Shown here piece by piece: positions 53,227-62,442 of a stretch of 64,000 bases of DNA (positions are counted from its first letter, which is position 1; each line of letters opens with the position of its first letter). Source of the DNA: Pseudotabrizicola sp051200875. GTDB taxonomy: Bacteria; Pseudomonadota; Alphaproteobacteria; Rhodobacterales; Rhodobacteraceae. Below the pieces are notes generated by a model. It saw nothing but the letters and a program-made list of their open reading frames with translations. It was not told the DNA's origin and did no database searches. Location: positions 3,720,001 through 3,784,000 of the forward strand of contig NZ_CP195191.1 of the NCBI RefSeq assembly GCF_051200875.1, in the 5' to 3' direction. The translations under genes and the position numbers were made by a program.

Positions 53227-54331
53227 TCTTCTGCTGGCAACCGCCCTCGCGAGCCTGATGGCCGCTCCTGCCATGGCGGAAAAGCTGGGCCTTGGCCGCA
53301 CGGCACTGCCCGAGGAAATCGAAGCTTGGGACGTGGCCGTTCTGCCAGATGGCACCGGCTTGCCCGAAGGCTCGGGCGATGTTGAAACCGGGGATGAGGT
53401 CTTTGCCGAAAAATGCGCGACCTGCCACGGCGATTTTGCCGAAGGCATCGACAGCTGGCCGGTTCTGGCCGGCGGGCAGGGCACGCTTCGCGACGTGCGC
53501 CCGGTGAAAACCATCGGCAGCTACTGGCCGTATCTCTCGACCGTGTTTGATTACGTTCATCGCTCCATGCCCTTTGGCGGCGCCCAGACCGTGACCAATG
53601 ACGAAGCCTATGCTATCGCGGCATTCCTTCTTTATTCCAATGGCTTGGTCGAAGATGATTTCGTGCTCTCGAAAGAGAACTTCACTGAAATCACCATGCC
53701 GAACGTCGATGGCTTCTACCCGGACGACCGCGCCGAAAGCGAATATCCGCTGTTCTCGGCCGCCGCTTGCATGACGAATTGCGTCGAAGGTCCGGTTCAG
53801 GTGACAAAGCGCGCGATCGAGTTGAACGTGACACCGGAAGATCCGGATGGAAAGCCGGCAGGCACCATTCCGCCAATCTTTGAGGTGGCCGAGGCCGCAG
53901 CCGAACCGGCCGCCGCAGAACCGGCCGCAACAGAAGTTGCCGCCGCCGAACCCGCAGCAACCGAACCCGCTGCGGCAGAACCCGCCCAAACTGAAGTCGC
54001 CGAAGCCGATCACGAACTGATCGAAGATGGCATGAAAGTCTTCAAGAAATGCGCCTCCTGCCACAAAGTGGGTGAGGGCGCGAAGAACGCTTCTGGTCCT
54101 CAACTGAATGGCATCGTCGGCCGTCCGGTCGGCGCGTCCGAAGGCTTCAAATATTCCAAAGTCCTGCAAGACCTTGCTGCCGCTGGCACGGTCTGGGACG
54201 CGGCGAACCTTGATGCCTTCCTGCTTGACCCAAAGGGCTTTGCCAAAGGCACCAAGATGTCTTTCGCGGGCCTGAAAAAAGAAGAGGATCGCGCGGCGCT
54301 GATCGCCTATCTGACCAGCCTCGGCGGCTGA
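53210..54331 (+). CDS. soxD: SoxD diheme cytochrome c subunit of sulfane dehydrogenase
   Basis: 373 residues. Signal peptide (LATALASLMAAPAMA). The N-terminal cytochrome domain has C69ATCH; the C-terminal cytochrome c2-like domain has CASCHKVGEGAKNASGP near residue 280. Between them is a low-complexity Ala/Glu/Pro linker with repeated AEPAA and TEPAA units, probably a flexible arm. The start at 53210 overlaps soxC in a different frame. Confidence 0.94.
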   Translation: MSKSSNLLLATALASLMAAPAMAEKLGLGRTALPEEIEAWDVAVLPDGTGLPEGSGDVETGDEVFAEKCATCHGDFAEGIDSWPVLAGGQGTLRDVRPVKTIGSYWPYLSTVFDYVHRSMPFGGAQTVTNDEAYAIAAFLLYSNGLVEDDFVLSKENFTEITMPNVDGFYPDDRAESEYPLFSAAACMTNCVEGPVQVTKRAIELNVTPEDPDGKPAGTIPPIFEVAEAAAEPAAAEPAATEVAAAEPAATEPAAAEPAQTEVAEADHELIEDGMKVFKKCASCHKVGEGAKNASGPQLNGIVGRPVGASEGFKYSKVLQDLAAAGTVWDAANLDAFLLDPKGFAKGTKMSFAGLKKEEDRAALIAYLTSLGG

Positions 54332-54332
54332 C

Positions 54333-55043
54333 ATGACCGGTTGGCGTGCCATCCTCCTCACGCTCACCTTCGCCGCCGTCGGGTCAACCCCGGCGGCGGC
54401 TGATCTTATCGGGGACGAAGACCGCGGCGGCGACCTCTTTAACCAGCAATGCGCTGCTTGCCACCGTATCGGCCCCAATGCCGAAGACCGCATCGGCCCC
54501 CGCCTGACCGGCATTTTCGGTCGCCGCGCCGGGGCGATCACAGGGTTCAACTATTCCAAATCCATGGCCCGCATGGGCAGCGACGGCCTCACCTGGACGC
54601 TGGAAACCCTTGATGCCTACATCGAAAATCCAAAGGCGCTGATTTCAGGCACACGGATGAATTACCCCGGCCTGAAAGACGACCAATCCCGCGCCGACGT
54701 TCTGGCCTTTCTTCGTGCCAATTCCGACAAACCGCGTGACATTCCCGAGGCCGAACCCACCGCCCGCAAGACCGACCACGATCTTGACCCCGCGATCCTC
54801 GCCCTTCAGGGCGACCCGGAATATGGCGAATACCTCTCGTCCGAATGCACCACCTGCCACCAACGCGACGGATCAGATCAGGGTATTCCCTCCATCACCC
54901 AATGGCCCGAAGAGGACTTCGTCGTTGCCATGCACGCCTACAAACAGAAACTCCGTCCGCACCCGGTGATGCAGATGATGGCCGGACGCCTCTCGAATGA
55001 CGAGATCGCGGCCCTCGCCGCCTACTTTGCGACCCTTGATTAA
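54333..55043 (+). CDS. soxE: SoxE c-type cytochrome
   Basis: 236 residues with signal peptide (VGSTPAAA). First heme: CAACHRIGPNAEDRIGP in a c2-like domain. Second heme: CTTCHQRDGSDQG in the C-terminal half. In Paracoccus SoxE is the cytochrome partner of the SoxF flavoprotein. It begins one base after the soxD stop. Confidence 0.9.
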   Translation: MTGWRAILLTLTFAAVGSTPAAADLIGDEDRGGDLFNQQCAACHRIGPNAEDRIGPRLTGIFGRRAGAITGFNYSKSMARMGSDGLTWTLETLDAYIENPKALISGTRMNYPGLKDDQSRADVLAFLRANSDKPRDIPEAEPTARKTDHDLDPAILALQGDPEYGEYLSSECTTCHQRDGSDQGIPSITQWPEEDFVVAMHAYKQKLRPHPVMQMMAGRLSNDEIAALAAYFATLD

Positions 55044-55100
55044 AAGCAATAGGCACGGCCCGAACCGCGCCAAGTTTCATCAGTAATGGGAGGACTGACA

Positions 55101-56363
55101 ATGACATTGAACAGACGGACATTCCTCGGAAGCGGTGTGGCCACTGGCTTGCTTTTGCACAGCCCCGTGGTTTGGGGACAAGGCAAGCCACGCGTCGTGG
55201 TGATTGGCGGCGGGGCAGGGGGCGCGACTGCGGCCCGCTACATCGCCAAGGACAGCAAGGGTGCGATCGACGTGACACTCGTCGAGATGAATCCGATCTA
55301 CACCACCTGCTTCTTCTCGAACCTCTACCTCGGCGGCTTCCGCGACTTTGAAAGCCTTCAGCACGGCTATTCCAAACTCTCTGACATGGGGATCAACGTG
55401 GTGACCGACATGGCCACCGGCGTTGACCGCGCCGCGCGCACCGTCACTTTGGCAGGCGGCACGGTTTTGCCCTATGACCGCCTGATCCTTTCCCCCGGCA
55501 TCGACTTTGTAGAAGGCTCTGTCCCCGGCTGGTCCTTGGCCGATCAAGAGATCATGCCGCACGCCTACAAGGCCGGACCGCAGACCCAGCTTCTGAAGGC
55601 GCAAGTCGAGGCGCTGCCCGAAGGCGGCACCTTTGCGATGATTGCCCCGCCAAACCCCTATCGCTGCCCGCCCGGCCCCTATGAACGCATCAGCATGGTG
55701 GCCCATGTGCTCAGCCAAAAGAACCCCACGGCGAAAATCCTTCTGGTGGACCCAAAAGAGAAATTCTCGAAACAGGCGCTCTTCGAGGAAAGCTGGACCA
55801 AGCATTACGGCACCATGGTCGAACGCATCGGTCCCGATTTCGGCGGCGACAAGGTCGAAGTGCGCCCTGCAGCAATGGAAATCGTCGTCGATGGCGAAGT
55901 GACCAAGGTCGATTGCTGCAACGTCATCCCCGGCCAGATGGCGGGGCAGATCGCGCAGCTTGCAGGCGTCACCGACGACAAGGGCTGGGCCCCGGTCACG
56001 GCCGATGCGATGAAATCCAAGGTCGATGAAAATATCTTCGTTCTGGGTGACGCCTCGGCTCAGGGCGACATGCCGAAATCCGGTTTTTCAGCCAACAGTC
56101 AGGCCAAGGTCGCCGCCATGGCCATTCGTGGTGAATTGACGGGATCAAAGGTGTTTCCGGCCAAATACTCCAACACCTGCTGGTCTCTCCTCGCCCCTGA
56201 CGACGGTGTAAAGGTCGGGGCCAGCTATGAACCGACGCCCGAAAAAATCGCCTCGGTCGAAAGCTTTGTTTCCGCCACCGGCGAAGACGCGGCGCTTCGC
56301 AAAGCCACTTACGAAGAATCCATCGGCTGGTACCAAGGCATCACCGCCGACATCTTCGGCTAA
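55101..56363 (+). CDS. soxF: SoxF FAD-dependent sulfide dehydrogenase-like flavoprotein
   Basis: 420 residues from the ATG at 55101 (GGGAGGA 7 bases upstream). Tat-type signal (NRRTFLGSGVATGLLL), FAD-binding VVVIGGGAGGATAARYI, and the cysteines expected for the flavocytochrome c redox disulfide in YRCPPGPYER and NTCWSLLAPDDG. It oxidises sulfide and, in Paracoccus, stimulates the core Sox reaction. Confidence 0.92.
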   Translation: MTLNRRTFLGSGVATGLLLHSPVVWGQGKPRVVVIGGGAGGATAARYIAKDSKGAIDVTLVEMNPIYTTCFFSNLYLGGFRDFESLQHGYSKLSDMGINVVTDMATGVDRAARTVTLAGGTVLPYDRLILSPGIDFVEGSVPGWSLADQEIMPHAYKAGPQTQLLKAQVEALPEGGTFAMIAPPNPYRCPPGPYERISMVAHVLSQKNPTAKILLVDPKEKFSKQALFEESWTKHYGTMVERIGPDFGGDKVEVRPAAMEIVVDGEVTKVDCCNVIPGQMAGQIAQLAGVTDDKGWAPVTADAMKSKVDENIFVLGDASAQGDMPKSGFSANSQAKVAAMAIRGELTGSKVFPAKYSNTCWSLLAPDDGVKVGASYEPTPEKIASVESFVSATGEDAALRKATYEESIGWYQGITADIFG

Positions 56364-56419
56364 CCAAACTTTGGCGGGCGCGTTCGGTGCCCGCCCTTCC
56401 CAACAAGAAGGCCAAGTTC

Positions 56420-57331
56420 ATGCTGACCCGCCGCCATTTCCTGACCGCTTCTGCCGCAACCCTTGCGCTGCCTTTCGCACCGCGTCGACTTTGGGCCGGG
56501 GCCAGTGCAACCCTTGGCAACATGCAGATCGACACGCTGTCGGATGGCAACCTGACCCTGCCCGGCGACTTTATCCTTGGCGGTATGCCGCAGGATGAGA
56601 TGCAGGCCATCGTCACGAAATACGGCCTGCCGACTGACCAGTTGACCCCGCCCTGCAACGTCACCCTTCTGCGCGACGGCATCAACACCGTCCTCTTCGA
56701 CGTGGGCGCAGGTCCCGATTTCCAACCCTCGGCGGGCAAGTTAATGGAGGCCTTTGACGCCCTTGGCCTGACGGTCGATGACGTCACCCACGTCCTTTTC
56801 ACCCATGCCCACCCCGATCACATCTGGGGTCTTCTGGATGAATTCGACGAGCCGATGTTCCCCAATGCCGAATACATGATCGGTCAGGCCGAGTTCGATT
56901 ACTGGATGGACCCGGAAACCGTGAACACCATCGGCGAGGCGCGCACGACCTTTGCCGTTGGTGCCGCCCGCAGGCTTCAGGCGATTGCCGAACAGGTCAA
57001 ATTTATCGCTGACGGCGAAGAGGTGCTGCCCGGCGTCGCAGCCCATCTGACCGCTGGCCACACGCCCGGTCACATGGCCTTTGAACTGCGGCAGGGAAGT
57101 GAGGCCGCAATGGTCGTGGGCGATGCCCTCGGCAACCATCACGTCGCCTTCGAGCGCCCCGATTGGGCCTCGGGTTCCGATCAGGACAAAGAGATGGCGG
57201 CGGCCACGCGGGGCAAACTCCTTGACCGTCTGGCCAATGAAAAGATGGCGCTCATTGGCTACCACCTTCCCGGCGGCGGCATCGGTCGCGCCGAAAAATC
57301 CGACAGCGGCTATATCTTCGTGGAATCGTGA
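56420..57331 (+). CDS. soxG: SoxG metallo-beta-lactamase-fold hydrolase
   Basis: 303 residues. Twin-arginine signal (TRRHFLTASAATLALPF). The metallo-beta-lactamase motif is intact as FTHAHPDHIWG, followed by TAGHTPGHMAF and VVGDALGNHH. Two-metal hydrolase of the sox cluster; a thiol-ester or persulfide substrate is possible but unproven. Its stop overlaps the soxH start. Confidence 0.85.
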   Translation: MLTRRHFLTASAATLALPFAPRRLWAGASATLGNMQIDTLSDGNLTLPGDFILGGMPQDEMQAIVTKYGLPTDQLTPPCNVTLLRDGINTVLFDVGAGPDFQPSAGKLMEAFDALGLTVDDVTHVLFTHAHPDHIWGLLDEFDEPMFPNAEYMIGQAEFDYWMDPETVNTIGEARTTFAVGAARRLQAIAEQVKFIADGEEVLPGVAAHLTAGHTPGHMAFELRQGSEAAMVVGDALGNHHVAFERPDWASGSDQDKEMAAATRGKLLDRLANEKMALIGYHLPGGGIGRAEKSDSGYIFVES

Positions 57332-58272
57332 TGCGCGCCCTTATCCTTGCCGCGCTGATCGCCGGCCCCGCCTTCGCCTCGGAAGACATCCCCGACCAAT
57401 ACCCGCAATCGGTGCTTTACTCGAAACCGGTCGAGGTGATCCCGCATGTGTTTTCCGCCATCGGGGCCACCGCGCCACCGACCTATGAAAATGCAGGCCA
57501 TAACAACAACCTCTCCTTTATCGTGACCGAAGATGGCGTCATCGTCATCAATGGCGGGGCAAGCTGGAAACTGGCCGAGGCGCTGCACGCCGAAATCCGC
57601 GCCGTCACCGACCAACCCGTCAAACTGGTCATCAACGAAAACGGGCAGGGCCATTCCATGCTGGGCAACAGCTATTGGGCAGCCCAAAACGTGCCGATCC
57701 TCGCGCACGAGGAGGCCGCAGCCGAATTCGCCCATGACGGCGACGCAGCGCTGATCGCCCTGCGCGCCTATGCCCGCGAAAACGCCGAAGGCACCGATCT
57801 GGTCACGCCCACGGAAACCTTCACCGACAAGAAGATCATCGAAATGGGCGGAGTCACGGTCGAAGTTCTGCACCTTGGCCCTGCTCACAGCCCCGGCGAC
57901 ACGCAGGTCTGGATCCCGCAATGGTCCATCATGATCACGGGCGACATCGCCTTTCACGAACGCATGCCCCCGATCTTCGAGGGCACCTGCACCTCTTGCT
58001 GGATCGACACTTGGGACAATGCGCTTATGCCGCTGAACCCGACCTATGTCATCCCCGGCCACGGCCACCCCACCAACCTTGCCCAAGTCACCCGCTATAC
58101 CCGCGATTACGTCGCCGACCTGCGCGAAAAAATCGGCGCGCATATCGAAGAGGACGGGGACCTCGCTGGGGCCTATTACGTCGATCAGTCGCAATGGGCG
58201 CATCTGGATACGTTTGAGGAACTGGCCACCAAGAACGCCGGCGTGGTTTTTGCGGAAATGGAGTTTGAATAG
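57331..58272 (+). CDS. soxH: SoxH metallo-beta-lactamase-fold protein with altered metal site
   Basis: 313 residues from the ATG at 57331 (overlapping the soxG TGA). Signal peptide (LILAALIAGPAFA). The fold is that of metallo-beta-lactamases: AHSPGDTQVWIP, IMITGDIAF and IPGHGHPT supply later ligands. The first motif, normally HxHxDH, reads INENGQGHSML, so all four first-site ligands are changed (Asn102, Asn104, Gln106, Gly107). Single-metal chemistry or a non-hydrolytic role is possible. Confidence 0.85.
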   Translation: MRALILAALIAGPAFASEDIPDQYPQSVLYSKPVEVIPHVFSAIGATAPPTYENAGHNNNLSFIVTEDGVIVINGGASWKLAEALHAEIRAVTDQPVKLVINENGQGHSMLGNSYWAAQNVPILAHEEAAAEFAHDGDAALIALRAYARENAEGTDLVTPTETFTDKKIIEMGGVTVEVLHLGPAHSPGDTQVWIPQWSIMITGDIAFHERMPPIFEGTCTSCWIDTWDNALMPLNPTYVIPGHGHPTNLAQVTRYTRDYVADLREKIGAHIEEDGDLAGAYYVDQSQWAHLDTFEELATKNAGVVFAEMEFE

Positions 58273-58655
58273 AGAGAACCGGAGTGCTTTGCCAAACATA
58301 CCGCGGATCTGGGGGCGTCGCGCTGAAGCTCTAAGCGCTCACTCATACCCTCTGGCCTCCGGCCGCGCAGGTCAACCATTCGACATCTTCAATCGGATTG
58401 CGCCGTTTTCGGGGGGGTGACGGGTTACGCGCGGGCGTTTTCTCGGAACGACTGTCAGCCTGATTTTCGGGGGCACTCACATCGGTCCCCCGGGCGGATG
58501 GCCCTCGACACACCGTTTCAGAGATATCGAAAGAGATCGCCTTACGTCCCTTTGTCCCCTGCAAGGCCAAGCGAAACCGCATATTTTCCTGCTGGCCCAA
58601 GTCGCGCATCTTACATAGCATGCGGATGACGTTTACAGATCAATGGAGCACCTAA
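58273..58655. other. 383-base region without a gene
   Basis: Between soxH and the Hint-domain gene. A minus-strand frame of 92 codons (58343-58621) is Arg/Pro-rich with no recognised domain and is not called. No clear terminator for the sox operon was found. GGAG 8 bases before 58656 is the ribosome site of the next gene. Confidence 0.5.
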
Positions 58656-59615
58656 ATGGCAGATTTTACGATAACTGACTTTCTTGTTTATTCTGCCGGG
58701 AGTGTAACCGGGCCCATTCTTTCTGTTGGACACGCGTCATTTTCGTCCACTGTTTACGACGCAAACACCGATGGAAATATCGATTCCACAGACTATTTCT
58801 ATGATTCGACTCTCCCCTATTCCGGATACACGGTTGTCATAAACGGCAACACCTACGCGGTTTTTGTAGATAACCTCGTTCCAGGGGATTTCTATATTCC
58901 ATACGACTCATCTTTCGATGACATCTCGTCTTTCACCGATCCCAACCAATGGACCTTCCAGAACACCGGCGACAATGCCGTTGTCGCCAATTGCTTCCTG
59001 ACGGGCACCGCGATTGCCACGCTATCGGGCGAACGCAAGGTCGAAGATCTGAAAATCGGCGATCTGATCCTGACCGCTGATGGCAGCGCGATCCCGGTGA
59101 AATGGGTCGGCCGCCAGACTTTCCGCAATAATATCATCAACTTGCCTCTGGCCGCTGACCGCGCGCCGATCTGCATTGCCAAAGGCGCGCTTGGGTCTGG
59201 CCTGCCGAAGGCCGATCTTTACGTCACTGCCGATCATGGCATGATCATCGACGATCTGCTTGTAAACGCTGGCGCACTGGTCAACGGCACCACCATCCGC
59301 CGCGTCATGCTGTCGGAAATGTCGGAGACGTTCACCGCCTACCATATCGAAACCGAGCACCACGACGTGATCCTCGCCAATGGCGCCCCGGCGGAAAGCT
59401 TCATCGACTATATCGACCGCAAGACGTTCGACAACTATGCCGAATATGCCGCCCTTTACGGCGATGAGCCCGTCATCACCGAAATGCCTTTGCCCCGCAT
59501 CTCCTCCCGCCGCCAACTGCCTGCCGATATCGCTGCGCGGTTCGGAATTGCTGATTTCGGCGCGGATGTTACGGCAGAGGCGATGGCGTTTCTGGCGCAA
59601 AAGCGGGTGGCCTAA
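58656..59615 (+). CDS. Hint (hedgehog/intein-like) domain protein
   Basis: 319 residues, no signal peptide. Residues 1-110 are an Asp/Ser/Tyr/Thr-rich beta segment with a DANTDGNIDSTDYFY loop resembling a Ca-binding repeat. Residues 113-265 are a Hint domain (NCFLTGTAIATLSGERKVEDLKI, ADHGMIIDDLLVNAGALVNG) with the nucleophile Cys in NCFLTGT. Such proteins are abundant in Rhodobacterales and may be secreted by type I systems, though no signal was visible. The N-terminal third is AT-richer than the rest. Confidence 0.85.
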   Translation: MADFTITDFLVYSAGSVTGPILSVGHASFSSTVYDANTDGNIDSTDYFYDSTLPYSGYTVVINGNTYAVFVDNLVPGDFYIPYDSSFDDISSFTDPNQWTFQNTGDNAVVANCFLTGTAIATLSGERKVEDLKIGDLILTADGSAIPVKWVGRQTFRNNIINLPLAADRAPICIAKGALGSGLPKADLYVTADHGMIIDDLLVNAGALVNGTTIRRVMLSEMSETFTAYHIETEHHDVILANGAPAESFIDYIDRKTFDNYAEYAALYGDEPVITEMPLPRISSRRQLPADIAARFGIADFGADVTAEAMAFLAQKRVA

Positions 59616-59686
59616 GGGCTCATTTGACCCAATAAGTTAAACTTCCGTAAAAACGAAACGATAACCCATTGATTTCAAAAGATCAA

Positions 59687-59713
59687 AAAAGCGTCCCCGA
59701 CGGGGACGCTTTT
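59687..59713. terminator. bidirectional intrinsic terminator
   Basis: 12-bp stem (59687-59698 with 59702-59713) and a 3-base loop, with an A run on the left and T run on the right. It lies between the convergent Hint gene and YeeE-type gene, so it can serve both. Confidence 0.85.
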
Positions 59714-59725
59714 GCGATCCCGGAT

Positions 59726-60793
59726 TCAGGCCATGCGGGCCTGCCGGAAACCGCCCTGATCCAACAGGAAATCGGTGATCGCTGCCCCTAGCCACATGCA
59801 GAACAGGGCTAGCCAAGCCGTGGCGACAAAGATCGACCCGCCGGTGACCCCGGCCCCGATCGCGCAGCCCCCCGCCAGCATCGCCCCAAAGCCCATCAAG
59901 ACCGCGCCAGCCATTGACCGCCGCATCTGGCTCTCTCCCTCGAACCCCTGAAACTGAAACTCGCGGGCAAAGACCGAGGCAAGGAAGGCCCCAAGGAACA
60001 CCCCCGGCACCAGACCAATATCGAAATCAAGCACTGGGTTTTCGGTCAGAAAGAACATCAGCGTGCTGGCCGACGGACCCGAGAAGGTCGCCGAGGTGAC
60101 GCTGACCGGATCGAAGGCAACCTGAGAAAGCGCGAAGGTCGTGACCCATCCCAAAGCAACCGCAAATCCCACGCCCGAGGCAAAGACCAGTTTGCGCCAC
60201 CCTATCTGATGCCGTGCCGAGAGCCACAGCGCCATCGCCGCAAAGACGATGCCGACCGAGATGCCAGCCTCATCCGGCAGCGACAAGGCCGAGATCAGAT
60301 TGACGTTCTGCCCCCCCGGCGTGACCCACAGGCCGGCAAGATATTGGCGGGCCGGAGAAAGCCATCCATGTAGCGCCATCTGGGCGGTCACGGCGAAGAT
60401 CAGACCCGACACGACAGATCGCAGGTTCCCGGTCGCGGCCAGTACCAAAAGCCGCCCGGAACAGCCGCGGGCCATCACCATCCCCGCGCCAAACATCAGC
60501 CCTCCGATCACAGCACCAGACCATGAACCGGCAACAGCCATCATCCGCGCATCGCTGGCCCGAAACAATCCAAGCAGTTGCGCGCCCTGCACCCAGATCA
60601 CGGCCGTCGAGAAGGTCAAAAGCCACACAGCAACCTTGGGCCCCATCCTGCCGCGCGCGAATTCCACGGCCGCAGCCCGCAGGCAAAACGAAGACCGCTG
60701 GGCTGAAACACCAAAGACGGCACCGGTCATCAGTCCAAACAAGGCCGCCAGCGGGGCTTCGTCGATGAAGTCGAGAACGAAAGTCAGGTCCAT
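59726..60793 (-). CDS. YeeE/YedE-family sulfur transporter, second copy
   Basis: 355 residues, about 9-10 membrane helices. Family Cys motifs: SAQRSSFCLRAAAVEF, VMARGCSGRLLVLAA and MLAGGCAIGAGVTGG. It is distinct in sequence from the copy next to soxR. It may import thiosulfate or a related sulfur species. It is a single gene on the far side of the sox locus, ending at a strong terminator. Confidence 0.87.
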   Translation of the reverse strand: MDLTFVLDFIDEAPLAALFGLMTGAVFGVSAQRSSFCLRAAAVEFARGRMGPKVAVWLLTFSTAVIWVQGAQLLGLFRASDARMMAVAGSWSGAVIGGLMFGAGMVMARGCSGRLLVLAATGNLRSVVSGLIFAVTAQMALHGWLSPARQYLAGLWVTPGGQNVNLISALSLPDEAGISVGIVFAAMALWLSARHQIGWRKLVFASGVGFAVALGWVTTFALSQVAFDPVSVTSATFSGPSASTLMFFLTENPVLDFDIGLVPGVFLGAFLASVFAREFQFQGFEGESQMRRSMAGAVLMGFGAMLAGGCAIGAGVTGGSIFVATAWLALFCMWLGAAITDFLLDQGGFRQARMA

Positions 60794-60985
60794 GGGCGCG
60801 CTCCTGTGGGTCGGGCCATAATAGGCAGCGCTGCTCGATACGCTTTGATCTGCGTCAGACGTATATGATTAAGAGAATGCGATTGATCAGAGACAACCTT
60901 GCCTTCCCGGCGTGTCAGACCGCTTCTTGGGCATAAGCCCAAGGAAGAGGACGCTGAAAAGCCGAACCAAAGTCATGTTGAAAAG

Positions 60986-61027
60986 AGCCTTCGGAAATTC
61001 AGGCCCATACGGGATATTCCGAAGGCT
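60986..61027 (-). terminator. hairpin terminator of the sorbosone-dehydrogenase-like gene
   Basis: Perfect 11-bp stem (60986-60996 with 61017-61027) and a 20-base loop, beginning 7 bases after the stop. On the minus strand it is followed by CTTTTC, a short T-rich tail. Confidence 0.6.
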
Positions 61028-61034
61028 GTGCGTT

Positions 61035-62324
61035 TCAAGCCCCGCTAACGCGCCAGATGATGTCACCGACATCATCGGCCATCAGCAGCGACTTCTTGTC
61101 GGGGCCAATCGTGACGCCAACCGGGCGCCCATATGCAAGCTTTTCATCTTCTGACAGAAATCCGGTCAGAATATCCCTCGGTGCCCCGCTTGGCTTGCCA
61201 TTTTCGAACGGAACAAAGATCAGCTTGTAGCCGCTGAGCTTCGAACGGTTCCATGACCCGTGCTGACCAATGACCATGCCATCGCCAAAGCCCGGCAGAG
61301 TGCCTTTGGGCATCCAGCACAGACCCAGAGACGCCGTATGGCCCCCCAAAGCGTAGTCCGGCTGAATGGCGCGCGCGACAAGCGCTTCGTCCTGTGGGAC
61401 GCGGTCATCGACCGTGCGTCCCCAATAGCAATAGGGCCAGCCGTAGAACCCGCCATCCTGGACCGAAGTCAGATAGTCTGGTGGTGTTTCATCGCCCAAA
61501 CCATCCCGTTCGTTCACGACGGTCCAGAGAACGCCAGTTGTCGGCTCCCATGCCATGCCGACCGCGTTGCGAAGTCCAGAGGCAAAGATGCGGGCCTTGC
61601 CTGTCGTCAGGTCCAGTTCCCAGATTGCCGCACGGCCTTCTTCGGCCTCCATCCCGTGATCGCCAATATTGGAAAGCGAGCCGACCCCCGCGTAGATTTT
61701 GGTCTGGTCGGGAGATACGATCAGGCTGCGTGTCCAGTGCCCGTGCGGCTTGAACTCGACCAGACGTGTACCGGTTCCGCCCAAAGTGCCTGTATCCGCG
61801 TCATAGTCGAACTCAACGATGCCATCGGTATTACCCAGATAGAATTTGCGGCCCACCAGTGCCATGCCGAAGGGCTGGTTCTGATTTTCGACAAAAACCT
61901 TGCGGGTTTCGGCGGTGCCATCGCCATTCTCATCGCGCCACAGGCTGACCCGGTTGGCGCTGACCCCAATCGCCTTAACCCGGCGCATCGTGGCTTGGGC
62001 TGCGTGGTCCATGAAGGTCTTTGGCGGGCCAGCTTGCTCTTTCGATTCGGCCACCAAAACGTCGCCGTTTGGCAAGACTTCGATCCAGCGAGGATGGTCC
62101 AGACCCGTGGCGAATGCATTCACCTTAAGCCCAGGCGCGCAAGTCGGCAGATGACCGTCCTTCCATCCCTCGGCAGCGGGCATCTTCAGGGTCATGATGC
62201 CTTGTTTTTTTGCTTCGGGGATCTGCGGCGTCTGGCCGACGGCCTGATGCGTCGGCGCCCCGATCCGGCGCGTCAGCGCGATTGCACCACCAACCAAGGC
62301 CGTAACTTTGGCGATCAACTCCAT
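61035..62324 (-). CDS. PQQ-dependent sugar (sorbosone) dehydrogenase-like protein
   Basis: 429 residues. The start at 62324 (MELIAKVTALVGGAIAL) has AGGAG 7 bases upstream and gives an N-terminal membrane or signal helix. The rest is a six-bladed beta-propeller like the L-sorbosone/soluble glucose dehydrogenases (GLDHPRWIEVLPNGDVLVAE, DGGFYGWPYCYWG, GQHGSWNRSKLSGYKL). No heme c motif. Sugar and cofactor need testing. Confidence 0.82.
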   Translation of the reverse strand: MELIAKVTALVGGAIALTRRIGAPTHQAVGQTPQIPEAKKQGIMTLKMPAAEGWKDGHLPTCAPGLKVNAFATGLDHPRWIEVLPNGDVLVAESKEQAGPPKTFMDHAAQATMRRVKAIGVSANRVSLWRDENGDGTAETRKVFVENQNQPFGMALVGRKFYLGNTDGIVEFDYDADTGTLGGTGTRLVEFKPHGHWTRSLIVSPDQTKIYAGVGSLSNIGDHGMEAEEGRAAIWELDLTTGKARIFASGLRNAVGMAWEPTTGVLWTVVNERDGLGDETPPDYLTSVQDGGFYGWPYCYWGRTVDDRVPQDEALVARAIQPDYALGGHTASLGLCWMPKGTLPGFGDGMVIGQHGSWNRSKLSGYKLIFVPFENGKPSGAPRDILTGFLSEDEKLAYGRPVGVTIGPDKKSLLMADDVGDIIWRVSGA

Positions 62325-62442
62325 CTGCGGTCTCCTATCCAATCAGGTCGCAAGGTAGCGGCTAATCCTCTGGAGATACCAGTGCTTTCGTCGCTTTTCC
62401 AAGTGTTGTCTGGCCGGGTCATGGCTGGCAGCTGCGACGATG

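Noticed and set aside
53045..54550. Minus-strand frame of 501 codons opposite soxD and soxE
   Set aside because: The repeated Gly/Cys/Phe part is only the mirror of the AEPAA linker; soxD and soxE are certain.
57310..58299. Minus-strand frame of 329 codons opposite soxH
   Set aside because: Shadow of a clear metallo-beta-lactamase-fold gene.
58343..58621. Minus-strand frame of 92 codons in the gap after soxH
   Set aside because: Arg/Pro-rich, no ribosome site, no family.
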